From Enterovibrio norvegicus_B (GTDB taxonomy: Bacteria > Pseudomonadota > Gammaproteobacteria > Enterobacterales > Vibrionaceae), in the NCBI RefSeq assembly GCF_002876705.1, contig NZ_MDAG01000022.1, positions 55,578 through 119,577 on the forward strand: 64,000 bases of DNA. The letters run 5' to 3'. The notes below the pieces were generated by a model. The model worked only from the letters and a program-made list of their open reading frames with translations. It searched no databases and was not told the origin of the DNA. The position numbers and the translations under genes were made by a program. Positions 25,291 to 34,407 of this stretch are shown here, one piece after another (within the stretch, counting starts at the first letter, position 1; the number at the start of each line of letters is the position of its first letter).

Positions 25291-25335
25291 TTCTTTAAAC
25301 GATAAGCGTCAAGCTTGTTGTGTAACACCGAAAAT

Positions 25336-25412
25336 GCGCGTGTAGCTCAGCTGGATAGAGTACCTGGCTACGAACCAGGCGGTCGGAGGTTCGAATCCTC
25401 CCACGCGCACCA
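25336..25412 (+). tRNA. tRNA-Arg (anticodon ACG), copy 5
   Basis: Same sequence as copy 1; starts 122 bp after copy 4. Confidence 0.97.
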
Positions 25413-25456
25413 TTCTTTAAACAATAAGTGTCAGTTTATTGCATAACACCGAAAAT

Positions 25457-25533
25457 GCGCGTGTAGCTCAGCTGGATAGAGTACCTGGCTACGAACCAGG
25501 CGGTCGGAGGTTCGAATCCTCCCACGCGCACCA
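25457..25533 (+). tRNA. tRNA-Arg (anticodon ACG), copy 6
   Basis: Same sequence as copy 1; starts 121 bp after copy 5. The spacer before it is the most diverged, and no repeat unit follows. Confidence 0.97.
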
Positions 25534-25973
25534 TTTCCTTTCTGCATGAAAATTCATTTAAGTTGCTTATTTGCGTGTTATCTCAAAAAGCGAACTTTCT
25601 GCATCTAATACACTGTTCCTCGTCTTTTGAAGACTTCCTTATTCTTGCCCGATTTATACCTCAAAAAAACGACTTAATACCCTGACATACCGTTACTTTA
25701 TCTGTTGATTATTTCTTAACAGAACAAGGTTGGTTTACTGCTTTTTGTGTTAACAAAATGATAACATTTGCACGTGTTTATTGCGTCTGAGGCCGAAAAT
25801 GGCAGAAATGATCAGTATTACAGGATTGTCATTATTGTAGATTGTTAGTATTTTGACCGCATACTTAACTGAATAAGTAAATTCTCAACAAAATGTAAAA
25901 CACATTTTGTGAGCATTGATGTGCTGTGCAAACACTGCAGGTTTGCCAGTTTAGAAGCAAAGGAAGCTCGTAT
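25534..25973. promoter_or_regulatory. Intergenic region between the tRNA array and oadG
   Basis: 440 bp, AT-rich, with no supportable gene. A strong inverted repeat lies at 25884-25913: CAAAATGT and ACATTTTG around a 5-nt centre, extended on both sides by CTC/GAG with one bulge. It sits about 60 bp before the oadG start and may be an operator or leader hairpin. The oadG ribosome site (AAGGAAG) is at the right end. Confidence 0.5.
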
Positions 25974-26216
25974 ATGGATCTGGGAAGTACACTCCAGCAA
26001 GCTGCTACGCTCATGTTTACTGGCATGGCGGTAGTCTTCGTTTTTCTCACCATTTTGATCGTCTTGGTCAAATTGATGTCCCGCATTGTTCCTGAAGAAT
26101 TGCCCCCACAAATCGCGTCTACCTCGACGCCTACTCAAAATAACGGGCAAATCCCTGGGGAAACCATTGCCGCCATTTCAGCAGCAGTGAATAAATATCG
26201 TAGTCGCCAGCGCTAG
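25974..26216 (+). CDS. oadG: Oxaloacetate decarboxylase gamma subunit
   Basis: 80-aa small membrane subunit that assembles the Na+-pumping oxaloacetate decarboxylase. One transmembrane segment (MFTGMAVVFVFLTILIVLVK, about residues 14-33) precedes a polar tail with Pro-rich linker and QNNGQIPGETIAAISAAVNKY, typical of OadG. The ATG at 25974 follows AAGGAAG; an in-frame ATG at 25926 would add an unmatched leader. First gene of oadGAB. Confidence 0.93.
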   Translation: MDLGSTLQQAATLMFTGMAVVFVFLTILIVLVKLMSRIVPEELPPQIASTSTPTQNNGQIPGETIAAISAAVNKYRSRQR

Positions 26217-26253
26217 CTGATGCGAAACATACAATTACAAGGAGTTATGTAGT

Positions 26254-28041
26254 ATGTCTAAGCCACTCGCTATAACAGATGTTGTCTTGCGCGATGCGCA
26301 TCAGTCGTTGTTTGCGACACGTATGCGTCTTGATGATATGTTGCCCATCGCGGCAGCGTTGGATGATGTAGGTTACTGGTCTTTAGAAACGTGGGGTGGG
26401 GCGACATTCGATTCTTGCATCCGTTTCCTTGGTGAAGATCCTTGGGTTCGTTTGCGCGAGCTGAAAAAAGCCATGCCTAAAACCCCGATGCAAATGCTGC
26501 TTCGCGGTCAAAATCTTTTAGGGTACCGCCATTACGCGGATGACGTTGTCGAGAAGTTCGTTGAGCGTGCACACGCAAACGGTATGGATGTATTCCGTAT
26601 CTTTGATGCGATGAACGATGTGCGCAACTTTGAAAAAGCGGTAAAAACCGCCGTGTCTGTCGGTGCGCATGCGCAAGGCACTCTTTCCTACACCACCAGC
26701 CCATTCCACACGATTGATACATGGACAGACTTGGCAAAGCGCCTTGAGGATCTTGGTTGTCATTCTCTGTGTATTAAAGACATGTCTGGTCTACTTCGCC
26801 CTTACGAAGCGGAAGAGTTGATTACGCGCATTAAAGCCTCTTGTGACATTCCTCTTGCGCTTCACTGTCATGCAACGACAGGCCTTTCAACGGCAACGGC
26901 TGTTAAAGCTGTCGAGGCGGGCTTGGACATTCTCGACACCGCAATTTCATCGATGAGTATGACTTACGGTCATACACCCACTGAAACTGTCGTCGCCATG
27001 CTACAAGACACGCCATTTGATACAGGACTTCAACTCGAGAAAATTGAACCTATTGCGGCGTATTTCCGCGAGGTGCGCAAGAAGTACGCTAAGTTCGAAG
27101 GCCAGCTCAAAGGTGTTGATTCTCGCATTCTGATTGCTCAAGTGCCTGGTGGTATGTTGACGAACATGGAAGGTCAACTGAAAGAGCAAGGCGCTCAAGA
27201 TCGTTTAGATGAAGTTCTTCTAGAAATTCCTCGTGTACGTGAAGACCTTGGTTACATTCCTTTGGTCACGCCAACGTCTCAAATCGTTGGTACTCAGGCC
27301 GTGATTAACGTGCTCACGGGTGAGCGTTATAAGAGCATCACCAAAGAAACAGCAGGCGTTTTGAAAGGTGAATACGGTAAAGCACCAACCGAGGTAAACG
27401 CAGAGTTACAAGCCCGCGTTCTGGATGGTAAAGAGCCTATCACTTGCCGTCCTGCTGATTTGCTTGAAGCTGAACTGCATACGCTGACCGATGAATTGAT
27501 TGCGAAATCAAAAGAAGACGGCATTTTGCTTGCAGAAGCGCAAGTTGATGACGTACTGACCTACGCCTTGTTCCCACAAGTTGGTTTGAAGTTCCTGAAA
27601 AACCGTGGCAACCCAGACGCGTTTGAACCTGCGCCAGGCCTTGAGCCTGCAGCGGCACCAAGTGCACCCGCACCTGCTGCATCTGCTGGCGGTACTGAAG
27701 CGTATAGCGTGAAAGTGAACGGTCAGGTTTACGATGTAGAAGTTGGCCCTCAAGGTGAATTGACGTCTGTGGCACCGAGTGCTGCACAAGCTGCACCTGC
27801 GCCATCTGCTGCACCGTCTGCGGGCGCATCTGAAGCTGTTGCTGCACCACTTGCGGGTAATATCTTCAAAGTGGTTGCCAAGACCGGTAACCAAGTTCAG
27901 GAAGGCGATGTATTGCTGATTCTTGAAGCGATGAAGATGGAAACTGAAGTACGTGCTGCACGTGCTGGTGTGATTCAAGATGTCATGGTGAAAGAGGGCG
28001 ATTCAGTGACTGTCGGCTCACCATTGATGAATCTGGCGTAA
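26254..28041 (+). CDS. oadA: Oxaloacetate decarboxylase alpha subunit (biotin carrier)
   Basis: 595-aa soluble subunit that moves the carboxyl group of oxaloacetate to biotin. The carboxyltransferase TIM barrel has the family start VVLRDAHQSLFATRM and the metal-binding LHCHATTG. A helical association domain follows, then an Ala/Pro-rich linker (residues about 470-525). A C-terminal biotinyl domain has the target Lys 561 in EAMKMETE. It forms one operon with oadG (37 bp upstream) and oadB (9 bp downstream). Confidence 0.97.
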   Translation: MSKPLAITDVVLRDAHQSLFATRMRLDDMLPIAAALDDVGYWSLETWGGATFDSCIRFLGEDPWVRLRELKKAMPKTPMQMLLRGQNLLGYRHYADDVVEKFVERAHANGMDVFRIFDAMNDVRNFEKAVKTAVSVGAHAQGTLSYTTSPFHTIDTWTDLAKRLEDLGCHSLCIKDMSGLLRPYEAEELITRIKASCDIPLALHCHATTGLSTATAVKAVEAGLDILDTAISSMSMTYGHTPTETVVAMLQDTPFDTGLQLEKIEPIAAYFREVRKKYAKFEGQLKGVDSRILIAQVPGGMLTNMEGQLKEQGAQDRLDEVLLEIPRVREDLGYIPLVTPTSQIVGTQAVINVLTGERYKSITKETAGVLKGEYGKAPTEVNAELQARVLDGKEPITCRPADLLEAELHTLTDELIAKSKEDGILLAEAQVDDVLTYALFPQVGLKFLKNRGNPDAFEPAPGLEPAAAPSAPAPAASAGGTEAYSVKVNGQVYDVEVGPQGELTSVAPSAAQAAPAPSAAPSAGASEAVAAPLAGNIFKVVAKTGNQVQEGDVLLILEAMKMETEVRAARAGVIQDVMVKEGDSVTVGSPLMNLA

Positions 28042-28050
28042 GAGGGCGAC

Positions 28051-29349
28051 ATGGAAGGTTTGTTGATCCTCTGGCAAGGCACTGGTCTTGCCAATTTCCA
28101 GATTGGCCAATTGGTCATGATCTTTGTCGGGTGCGTGCTGTTGTACTTGGCGATCCGCAAAGGGTTTGAACCGCTCTTGCTATTACCAATAGGTTTCGGT
28201 GCCATTCTTGCCAATATTCCTGAAGTTGGTTTGGCAAACAATGCGATTCAAAATGCGTTGTACGCCGCGAGTCCAGATGTGATGGGCGAATTTGCCCGCA
28301 TCCTTGGTCTCGGCAGTACGAATCCAGAAGCGATTAAAGTGGCGATGGACGGTGCAAACCTTCATCAACTGAAAGAGCTAGATGAAGCGGCTCATGCTGC
28401 CAAGTTTGCTGACGGTACACTGTATTCTTTCTACAACGTGGCGATTGCGTCGGGTATTGCACCGCTCCTCATCTTTATGGGTGTAGGGGCAATGACAGAC
28501 TTTGGTGCGCTTATCGCTAACCCTCGTACCTTGTGGTTAGGTGCTGCGGCGCAGTTTGGTATTTTCGCGACCTTGTTTGGTGCGATTCTACTGAACCTGA
28601 TCCCCGGCATGGAGTTCTCTCTCGCGGATGCGGCATCGATTGCAATCATTGGTGGTGCAGATGGCCCTACGGCTATTTTCCTTGCGAGTAAGCTATCTCC
28701 TGATTTGCTGGGTGCGATTGCGGTAGCAGCATACAGTTACATGGCATTGGTGCCGATCATTCAGCCACCAATCATGAAGCTGTTTACCTCAGAAGAAGAA
28801 CGTAAGATCGAGATGAAGCAACTACGCCACGTCTCGAAAACCGAAAAGATCATCTTCCCACTGGCCGTACTGGTCATGGCGATTATTTTCTTACCGTCGG
28901 CAACGCCGTTGGTCGGTATGTTCTGTTTGGGCAACCTAATGCGTGAAAGTGGCGTGGTCGACCGTTTGTCGAATACGGCGCAGAACGAACTGATCAACAT
29001 TGTGACCATTTTCTTGGGTCTGTCTGTCGGCTCTAAACTTCAAGCTGAACAGTTCTTGCATCTTGAAACCTTGGGTATTTTGGTGCTTGGCGCGGTTGCG
29101 TTCAGTATTGGTACGGCGGCGGGCGTATTAATGGCGAAACTGTTGAACAAATACAGCAAAGACAACATTAACCCATTGATTGGTGCGGCGGGTGTCTCTG
29201 CTGTACCTATGGCGGCACGTGTAGTGAACAAAGTGGGCTTAGACTCTAACCCTCAAAACTTCCTACTCATGCATGCGATGGGACCAAACGTTGCCGGTGT
29301 ATTGGGTTCAGCGGTTGCTGCGGGTGTGCTATTGGCCCTCGTCGGGTAA
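28051..29349 (+). CDS. oadB: Oxaloacetate decarboxylase beta subunit, Na+ pump
   Basis: 432-aa integral membrane subunit with about nine to eleven hydrophobic segments. It decarboxylates carboxybiotin and exports Na+. It has the conserved IIGGADGPTAIFLASKL block with the essential Asp in region IIIa, and NPLIGAAGVSAVPMAARVV in the C-terminal part. The length matches the family (about 433 aa). A terminator follows. In vibrios this complex serves citrate or oxaloacetate use and the sodium gradient. Confidence 0.97.
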   Translation: MEGLLILWQGTGLANFQIGQLVMIFVGCVLLYLAIRKGFEPLLLLPIGFGAILANIPEVGLANNAIQNALYAASPDVMGEFARILGLGSTNPEAIKVAMDGANLHQLKELDEAAHAAKFADGTLYSFYNVAIASGIAPLLIFMGVGAMTDFGALIANPRTLWLGAAAQFGIFATLFGAILLNLIPGMEFSLADAASIAIIGGADGPTAIFLASKLSPDLLGAIAVAAYSYMALVPIIQPPIMKLFTSEEERKIEMKQLRHVSKTEKIIFPLAVLVMAIIFLPSATPLVGMFCLGNLMRESGVVDRLSNTAQNELINIVTIFLGLSVGSKLQAEQFLHLETLGILVLGAVAFSIGTAAGVLMAKLLNKYSKDNINPLIGAAGVSAVPMAARVVNKVGLDSNPQNFLLMHAMGPNVAGVLGSAVAAGVLLALVG

Positions 29350-29407
29350 AGCGCGTTTAGCACAGGGGTAACCCTCTCAACCAAGCAATACGACAAACTG
29401 ATGAAAT

Positions 29408-29441
29408 AAAGGCGGAAGGCATTGTGTCTTCCGCCTTTTTT
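29408..29441 (+). terminator. Terminator after oadB
   Basis: Eleven-bp stem AAAGGCGGAAG/CTTCCGCCTTT with a 9-nt loop and a T tract. Confidence 0.9.
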
Positions 29442-29484
29442 ATTGAAACTGAGCAAAGGACATCACACGCATTAAGGACAACAT

Positions 29485-30420
29485 ATGCCTCAGAATCTCC
29501 AACTCGCCATCACCGCGTTCGGCGAACCTGAAACGTTGAAACTCCAACAGACTGCAATGCCTGAGCCTCAAGAGGGGCAAGTGCTCATCAAAGTGGCGTT
29601 CGCTGGCGTAAACCCTGTGGATGCAAAAACACGCGCAGGCCTAGGCTGGGGTGCGGAGAAAATAAAGGATATGTTGCCTTGGGTGCCAGGTTTTGATGCT
29701 GCGGGTGTTGTCGTTCAAGACACAGGCGCATTTAAAGCGGGCGATCGTGTTGCGGGAAGAATTGTGGAAGGTGGTGGCTACGGTCAGTATTTGTGTGCGA
29801 GTGCTGATGCGTTGTCGCGCATTCCTAATAGTGTGTCGTTTGAAGCAGCAGCTTCGCTTCCCGTTGCGGGATTGACGGCGTGGCAGGCATTGGAACTTGC
29901 AGGGCTTAACGCTGGCGAAAATGTGCTGATATTGGCAGGTGCTGGCGGTGTTGGGCATCTCGCTATTCAGCTTGCGAAAGCAAAAGGTGCAAACGTATAT
30001 GCAAGCGCTTCTGCAGCCAATCTTGCCTTTGTGAGTGGCTTGGGGGCGACGGCCTTAGATTACGCGGCCTCTTCGCTTGAAACGCAAATCAGTGACGTTG
30101 ACGTGTTGATTGACCTCGTCGGTGGCGATGTCGGTGAAGCGGCGCTGGCATGTGTTGCGAAAAATGGCCGAGTCGTCACTGTGCCTACCATCACCGCAGA
30201 TCGTATTATTGCGGCAGCACAACCACTGGGTATTGATGCAAAAGGCATGTTGGTCGTGCCGAACCCCGAACAAATGGGGGAATTGCTGACCTTGGTTCAA
30301 GAAGGGAAAGTGCGCGTCGAAATTGCAAAAACCTACCCGCTTGAGGACGGTGTACAGGCCCATGTCGATATTCAAACTGGCCGCACGCGCGGTAAATTAC
30401 TATTGGAGATGCCTGAATGA
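29485..30420 (+). CDS. MDR-family NAD(P)-dependent oxidoreductase, quinone-reductase-like
   Basis: 311-aa medium-chain dehydrogenase/reductase. GroES-like N-terminus (VNPVDAKTRAG, PWVPGFDAAGVV), then a Rossmann cofactor domain with the glycine motif LILAGAGGVGHLAIQLAKAKG. The zinc ligands of true alcohol dehydrogenases are missing, which puts it with zinc-independent quinone oxidoreductases and related enoyl or enone reductases. The substrate is unknown. Its stop overlaps the yqaB start (ATGA), so the two are probably co-expressed. Confidence 0.85.
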   Translation: MPQNLQLAITAFGEPETLKLQQTAMPEPQEGQVLIKVAFAGVNPVDAKTRAGLGWGAEKIKDMLPWVPGFDAAGVVVQDTGAFKAGDRVAGRIVEGGGYGQYLCASADALSRIPNSVSFEAAASLPVAGLTAWQALELAGLNAGENVLILAGAGGVGHLAIQLAKAKGANVYASASAANLAFVSGLGATALDYAASSLETQISDVDVLIDLVGGDVGEAALACVAKNGRVVTVPTITADRIIAAAQPLGIDAKGMLVVPNPEQMGELLTLVQEGKVRVEIAKTYPLEDGVQAHVDIQTGRTRGKLLLEMPE

Positions 30421-31004
30421 GTCGGTATGACGACTATGACGGATTGATTTTTGACCTGGATGGCACTTTGCTGGATTCCATGCCGGGTCACTATGCTGCT
30501 TGGCAACAAACGGCGGCTGATTTTGGTTTTACGGTATCAGAGGACTGGTATCACACCCGCGGTGGTAGCCCAACGATTCTGACGGCGCGTTCTTTGATTG
30601 AGCAGCTTAGCCTCGACATTGATGCGCAGGTATTGGCTGATCACAAGACACAGTGTTTTTCTTCTCTGCTAGAGAATCACCTGACGATTTTGCCTTTTAC
30701 AGAGGTTGCTCGTCACTTTGCAGGAAAGAAGCCCATGGCGGTGGGAACGGGTACACTGACAGAGCTGGCCTCTCGCATGATGGAAAAGGCCGGCATACTC
30801 GATTTGTTCGATCACGTTGTGGGTGCTGATCAAGTTGGGTCACACAAGCCTGCTCCTGATACCTTTCTCCGCTGTGCAGAGCTATTGGGTGTTGAGCCAA
30901 AAAAATGTTTAGTGTTTGAAGATGCGGTATTTGGATTCGATGCCGCAAAAGCCGCCGGCATGGATGTCATTGATGTTCGGGTGACAGATGTTGGATTGGC
31001 TTAG
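30417..31004 (+). CDS. yqaB: HAD-superfamily sugar phosphatase YqaB
   Basis: 195-aa HAD hydrolase of the beta-phosphoglucomutase-like subgroup. The E. coli homologue dephosphorylates fructose-1-phosphate and similar compounds. Motif I is DLDGTLLDSMPGH (nucleophile Asp), motif II is VGTGT, motif III Lys is in GSHKPAPDTFL and motif IV is FEDAVFGFDAA. It overlaps the upstream oxidoreductase by 4 bp and yqaA by 17 bp. The yqaB-yqaA-gshA order beside csrA and Ser/Arg tRNAs is also that of E. coli. Confidence 0.92.
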   Translation: MSRYDDYDGLIFDLDGTLLDSMPGHYAAWQQTAADFGFTVSEDWYHTRGGSPTILTARSLIEQLSLDIDAQVLADHKTQCFSSLLENHLTILPFTEVARHFAGKKPMAVGTGTLTELASRMMEKAGILDLFDHVVGADQVGSHKPAPDTFLRCAELLGVEPKKCLVFEDAVFGFDAAKAAGMDVIDVRVTDVGLA

Positions 31005-31425
31005 CGGTGACTCGGCGCTATGGGTGTTGTTTTCTACTGGTTTCCTTAGCGCCACCTTACTTCCCGGAGGATCAGAGGCGAATCTGATCCTTCTGCTCAA
31101 AGAAAGCAGTTATAGCATTGCCGTGCTCGTTTTGGTCGCCACGCTTGGCAATACGCTTGGCGGCATGACCAACTATTGGATTGGTCGTTTTCTTCCTGCG
31201 CGAACCCAAGAGCAAAAACACGGTCAAAGAGCCATTAGCTGGCTTCAGCGTTACGGGTATTGGACCTTATTGCTGAGCTGGTTGCCTGTTATCGGTGATC
31301 CTCTGTGTTTGGCTGCTGGATGGCTGAGGTTAAAGCAACGCTGGTGCTGGATTTTGATCGCACTTGGCAAAGCCCTCAGGTATGTCGTACTTGCCCTCGT
31401 GACCCGCGGTTTACTGTTTCTCTGA
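30988..31425 (+). CDS. yqaA: YqaA family inner-membrane protein
   Basis: 145-aa membrane protein of the YqaA branch of the DedA/SNARE-associated family. Four hydrophobic segments are visible; ATLGNTLGGMTNYWIGRFLP and LLSWLPVIGDPLCLAAGWL are the family motifs (the latter resembling the DedA re-entrant loop). Specific substrate unknown. It overlaps yqaB by 17 bp, indicating translational coupling. Confidence 0.9.
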   Translation: MLDWLSGDSALWVLFSTGFLSATLLPGGSEANLILLLKESSYSIAVLVLVATLGNTLGGMTNYWIGRFLPARTQEQKHGQRAISWLQRYGYWTLLLSWLPVIGDPLCLAAGWLRLKQRWCWILIALGKALRYVVLALVTRGLLFL

Positions 31426-31448
31426 ATGATATGTTGAAAGGATAGTGT

Positions 31449-34307
31449 GTGCGTTATTTTATCCTGACGGCAGCCCTATTGGGGTTGTCTGGGTGTGGCT
31501 TGAACCAAGCCGTACCGAATGCTTCTTTGCCGGAAGGCGTTACCTTCATCGAACAAAAGAATGCGCAAAATGATGCGCCTTCTATTCCTTACCTGAAATA
31601 CCAACTACAAAACGGGTTAACCGTTGTTTTGCACCCGGATGCCTCCGATCCTTTGGTGCATGTTGATGTGACCTATCACGTCGGTTCGGCACGAGAAATG
31701 CCGGGCAAATCAGGCTTTGCGCATTTCTTTGAACACATGATGTTTCAAGGGTCGAAGCATGTGGGTGACCAACAGCACTTCAAATATGTGACGGAATCGG
31801 GCGGTAGCGTCAATGGCACCACCAACCGTGATAGAACCAATTACTACGAAACCGTGCCAGCCAATGAGCTGGAAAAAATGCTGTGGCTCGAATCTGATCG
31901 CATGGGCTTTTTGCTTGAAGCTGTCTCACAACGTAAGTTCGAAATTCAGCGTGATACCGTGAAGAATGAACGCGCGCAAAACGTCGATAACCGCCCTTAT
32001 GGTCGCGTGCAAGAAACGCTAGCGGCGGCGCTGTATCCACCGGAACATCCCTACAGTTGGCCAACCATTGGTTATATCGAAGACCTTAACCGTGTCGATG
32101 TGAATGACCTAAAAGCCTTCTTTCTGCGATGGTATGGACCAAATAACGCCACCTTGACGATTGGCGGCGATATCGACGCTAAACAAACCCTTGAATGGGT
32201 TGAAAAGTACTTCGGTGATATTCCTCGTGGGCCGGACGTGGCGAAGGCTGACAAATGGCCAGTGACGATCGACAGCGATCGTTTTGTGACGCTGGAAGAT
32301 CGCATTCAGCAACCCATGTTGTTGATGAGTTGGCCAACCTTGGATCCAACGGCTGAATCTCGACAAGCACTCGATATGCTAGCTTCTGTATTAGGGCAGG
32401 GGAGAAACAGCCTGCTTTATCAAGATCTTGTGAAATCAGGTAAAGTTCTGAGCGCCAGTGCTTATCAAGATTGCGCGGAGCTTTCATGTAACTTCCAGCT
32501 TTATGTACTGGCGAACCGAGGGCAAGACCTCACTCAAGTCCGTAAAGATGTACTCAAGGTGCTGGATGCATTCAAAGTGCGAGGCATCAAAGAAGATGAT
32601 TTAGACCAAGTGAAAGGCAGCGCTGAAGCCGGTGCGGTGTTTGGTTTGCAAAGTGTGCACGGCAAAGTGGCACAGCTGGCGTCCAATGAAACCTTCTATG
32701 GTGAGCCAGACCGTTTGGCCTCTTGGCTTGAGTCATTGGATGCGGTGACAACCAAAGATGTCGAAAATGTTTTCGATACCTTTGTATGGAAAAAGCCATC
32801 GGTGAATGTGTCAGTGGTCCTTGATGGACAAGTTGCGTTAGAAGCTGAACCACAAAATTTCACTGCTAAACGTGCGATGTCCCCAAGAGAGGATAGCAAA
32901 GAGCGTGCTGACGACAAAGGGCTGGTTGAAACAGCTCAACGACAAACCCCAGAAACCTTTGATCGCAGTGTCGCGCCTTCACCAAACGGTGCCGTTAGCG
33001 TGAATGTACCAACGCTTTATCACAGTAAATTAGGCAATGGCATTGAAGTCAGTGGCGCAGAATCGACAGAAACACCGACGGTCGCACTGCACCTTATTCT
33101 GCCTGCTGGTAGTTTGATGGCGCCAGAAGGTAAGAACGGTCTGGCGTCGCTCACCGCGGATCTGATCGCTGAAGGCAGTAAAACACAAACCAGTGAAGAA
33201 ATTGCCGCCAAACTTGACCGGTTGGGCTCAAGCATCAGTATCGATGCATCACTGAATGGCACCACAGTGAGCGTGTCATCACTGACGAAGCACCTTCGCG
33301 AAACCTTGCTGATAGCCGGTGATGTTCTTTTCAATCCTGCGCTCAATCAAGACGATTTCGACCGCTTGAAAAAACAAACCTTGGAAGGCATTCGATTCAG
33401 TCATCAAACACCGCAATGGCAAGCGGGTCAGGCAAGGCGTGAAGTCTTATTTAAAGACGAATGGCATGCACTTCCATCAGAAGGCACATTTGAGACCCTA
33501 AACAGCTTGACGCTGGAAGACGTAAAGGCGTTTTACGCTGAAAACTACACCCCCAATAAAGCGCGTTTAATTGCGGTGGGTGATATCGACAAAGCTGGTC
33601 TGTTATCCGCAACCCAAGGGTTGAATCGCTGGCAGGGCGCTGAAGCAAAAGCACCGGCGAAAGCGGAGCTAAATACTTACGACCAATCGCAAATTTGGCT
33701 GGTGGACAAGCCGGGTGCACCGCAAAGTGTTGTGCAGATGGTGCGTCATGCCATGCCCTTTGATGCGACGGGTGACATGTTCCGAACACAACTCGCGAAC
33801 TTCAATTTGGCTGGGAATTTTAACTCTCGCTTAAACCTCAACCTTCGTGAAGACAAAGGCTACACTTACGGGGCCAGCGGCTATGTGGTCGGTGGGAAAG
33901 ACGGTGGTCGCATTGTCTATCAAGCCCAAGTACGGGCGAACAGCACGCTTGATACGGTCAAAGAAATGCAACAAGAGTTAAGCCAAATGGCGGAAAACGG
34001 TATCACGGATGATGAGTTGGCTTTTCTGCGTTTGGCGGTGGGTCAAAAAGATGCACTGAGTTATGAAACACCAAGGGATAAGGCCGGTCTTATTGCTACG
34101 ATCATGCGCCATGATCTGCCGTCTGACTACAAAGCGCAGCAAAAAGCGATTATTGGCTCTGTCTCTAAAAAGCAATTGAACACCTTAGCGAATACGTGGT
34201 TTCAGCCTGAGGATTATCAGATCATTATCGTGGGCGATGCGGACGCGTTGACACCAAGCTTATCGACATTGGGATTACCGATAAAACGTTTAGTGATTGA
34301 GAATTGA
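31449..34307 (+). CDS. M16-family zinc metallopeptidase, probable lipoprotein
   Basis: 952-aa two-lobed insulinase-like peptidase. A short lipoprotein signal ends LLGLSGC (Cys 16), so it is anchored in the envelope facing the periplasm. The inverted zinc motif HFFEH gives H92, E95 and H96, and E174 in VKNERAQN is the likely third ligand. The second half (from about residue 530) repeats the M16 fold without the motif, as usual for this family. It starts with GTG 31449 after GAAAGGA. The substrate is unknown; these enzymes usually degrade peptides. Confidence 0.9.
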   Translation: MRYFILTAALLGLSGCGLNQAVPNASLPEGVTFIEQKNAQNDAPSIPYLKYQLQNGLTVVLHPDASDPLVHVDVTYHVGSAREMPGKSGFAHFFEHMMFQGSKHVGDQQHFKYVTESGGSVNGTTNRDRTNYYETVPANELEKMLWLESDRMGFLLEAVSQRKFEIQRDTVKNERAQNVDNRPYGRVQETLAAALYPPEHPYSWPTIGYIEDLNRVDVNDLKAFFLRWYGPNNATLTIGGDIDAKQTLEWVEKYFGDIPRGPDVAKADKWPVTIDSDRFVTLEDRIQQPMLLMSWPTLDPTAESRQALDMLASVLGQGRNSLLYQDLVKSGKVLSASAYQDCAELSCNFQLYVLANRGQDLTQVRKDVLKVLDAFKVRGIKEDDLDQVKGSAEAGAVFGLQSVHGKVAQLASNETFYGEPDRLASWLESLDAVTTKDVENVFDTFVWKKPSVNVSVVLDGQVALEAEPQNFTAKRAMSPREDSKERADDKGLVETAQRQTPETFDRSVAPSPNGAVSVNVPTLYHSKLGNGIEVSGAESTETPTVALHLILPAGSLMAPEGKNGLASLTADLIAEGSKTQTSEEIAAKLDRLGSSISIDASLNGTTVSVSSLTKHLRETLLIAGDVLFNPALNQDDFDRLKKQTLEGIRFSHQTPQWQAGQARREVLFKDEWHALPSEGTFETLNSLTLEDVKAFYAENYTPNKARLIAVGDIDKAGLLSATQGLNRWQGAEAKAPAKAELNTYDQSQIWLVDKPGAPQSVVQMVRHAMPFDATGDMFRTQLANFNLAGNFNSRLNLNLREDKGYTYGASGYVVGGKDGGRIVYQAQVRANSTLDTVKEMQQELSQMAENGITDDELAFLRLAVGQKDALSYETPRDKAGLIATIMRHDLPSDYKAQQKAIIGSVSKKQLNTLANTWFQPEDYQIIIVGDADALTPSLSTLGLPIKRLVIEN

Positions 34308-34407
34308 GCGACTTTTATCGTTAGTTAAGCAAACCCTAAAAACAGTGAGATGGCTTTTGCGTTTCAGAGTGATTATGCTTAGCCATCTTAACAGTTTACT
34401 AATATAA

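Larger units (their letters stand above)
24970..25533 (+). repeat. Tandem 122-bp repeat of tRNA-Arg plus spacer (five units)
   Basis: Five tRNA-Arg genes are evenly spaced at 122, 122, 122 and 121 bp. The tRNAs are identical and the 44-45-bp spacers are nearly so (shared TTTAAAC.ATAAG and TAACAC.GAAAAT blocks), with a few point changes between units. This is the pattern of unequal crossing-over amplification. The spacers carry no clear promoter, so the array is probably one transcript cut by tRNA-processing nucleases. Confidence 0.93.

Noticed and set aside
24970..25533. Possible CRISPR array (regular 122-bp repeats)
   Set aside because: The repeated part is a 77-nt tRNA gene and the spacers are near-identical, so it is a tandem duplication.
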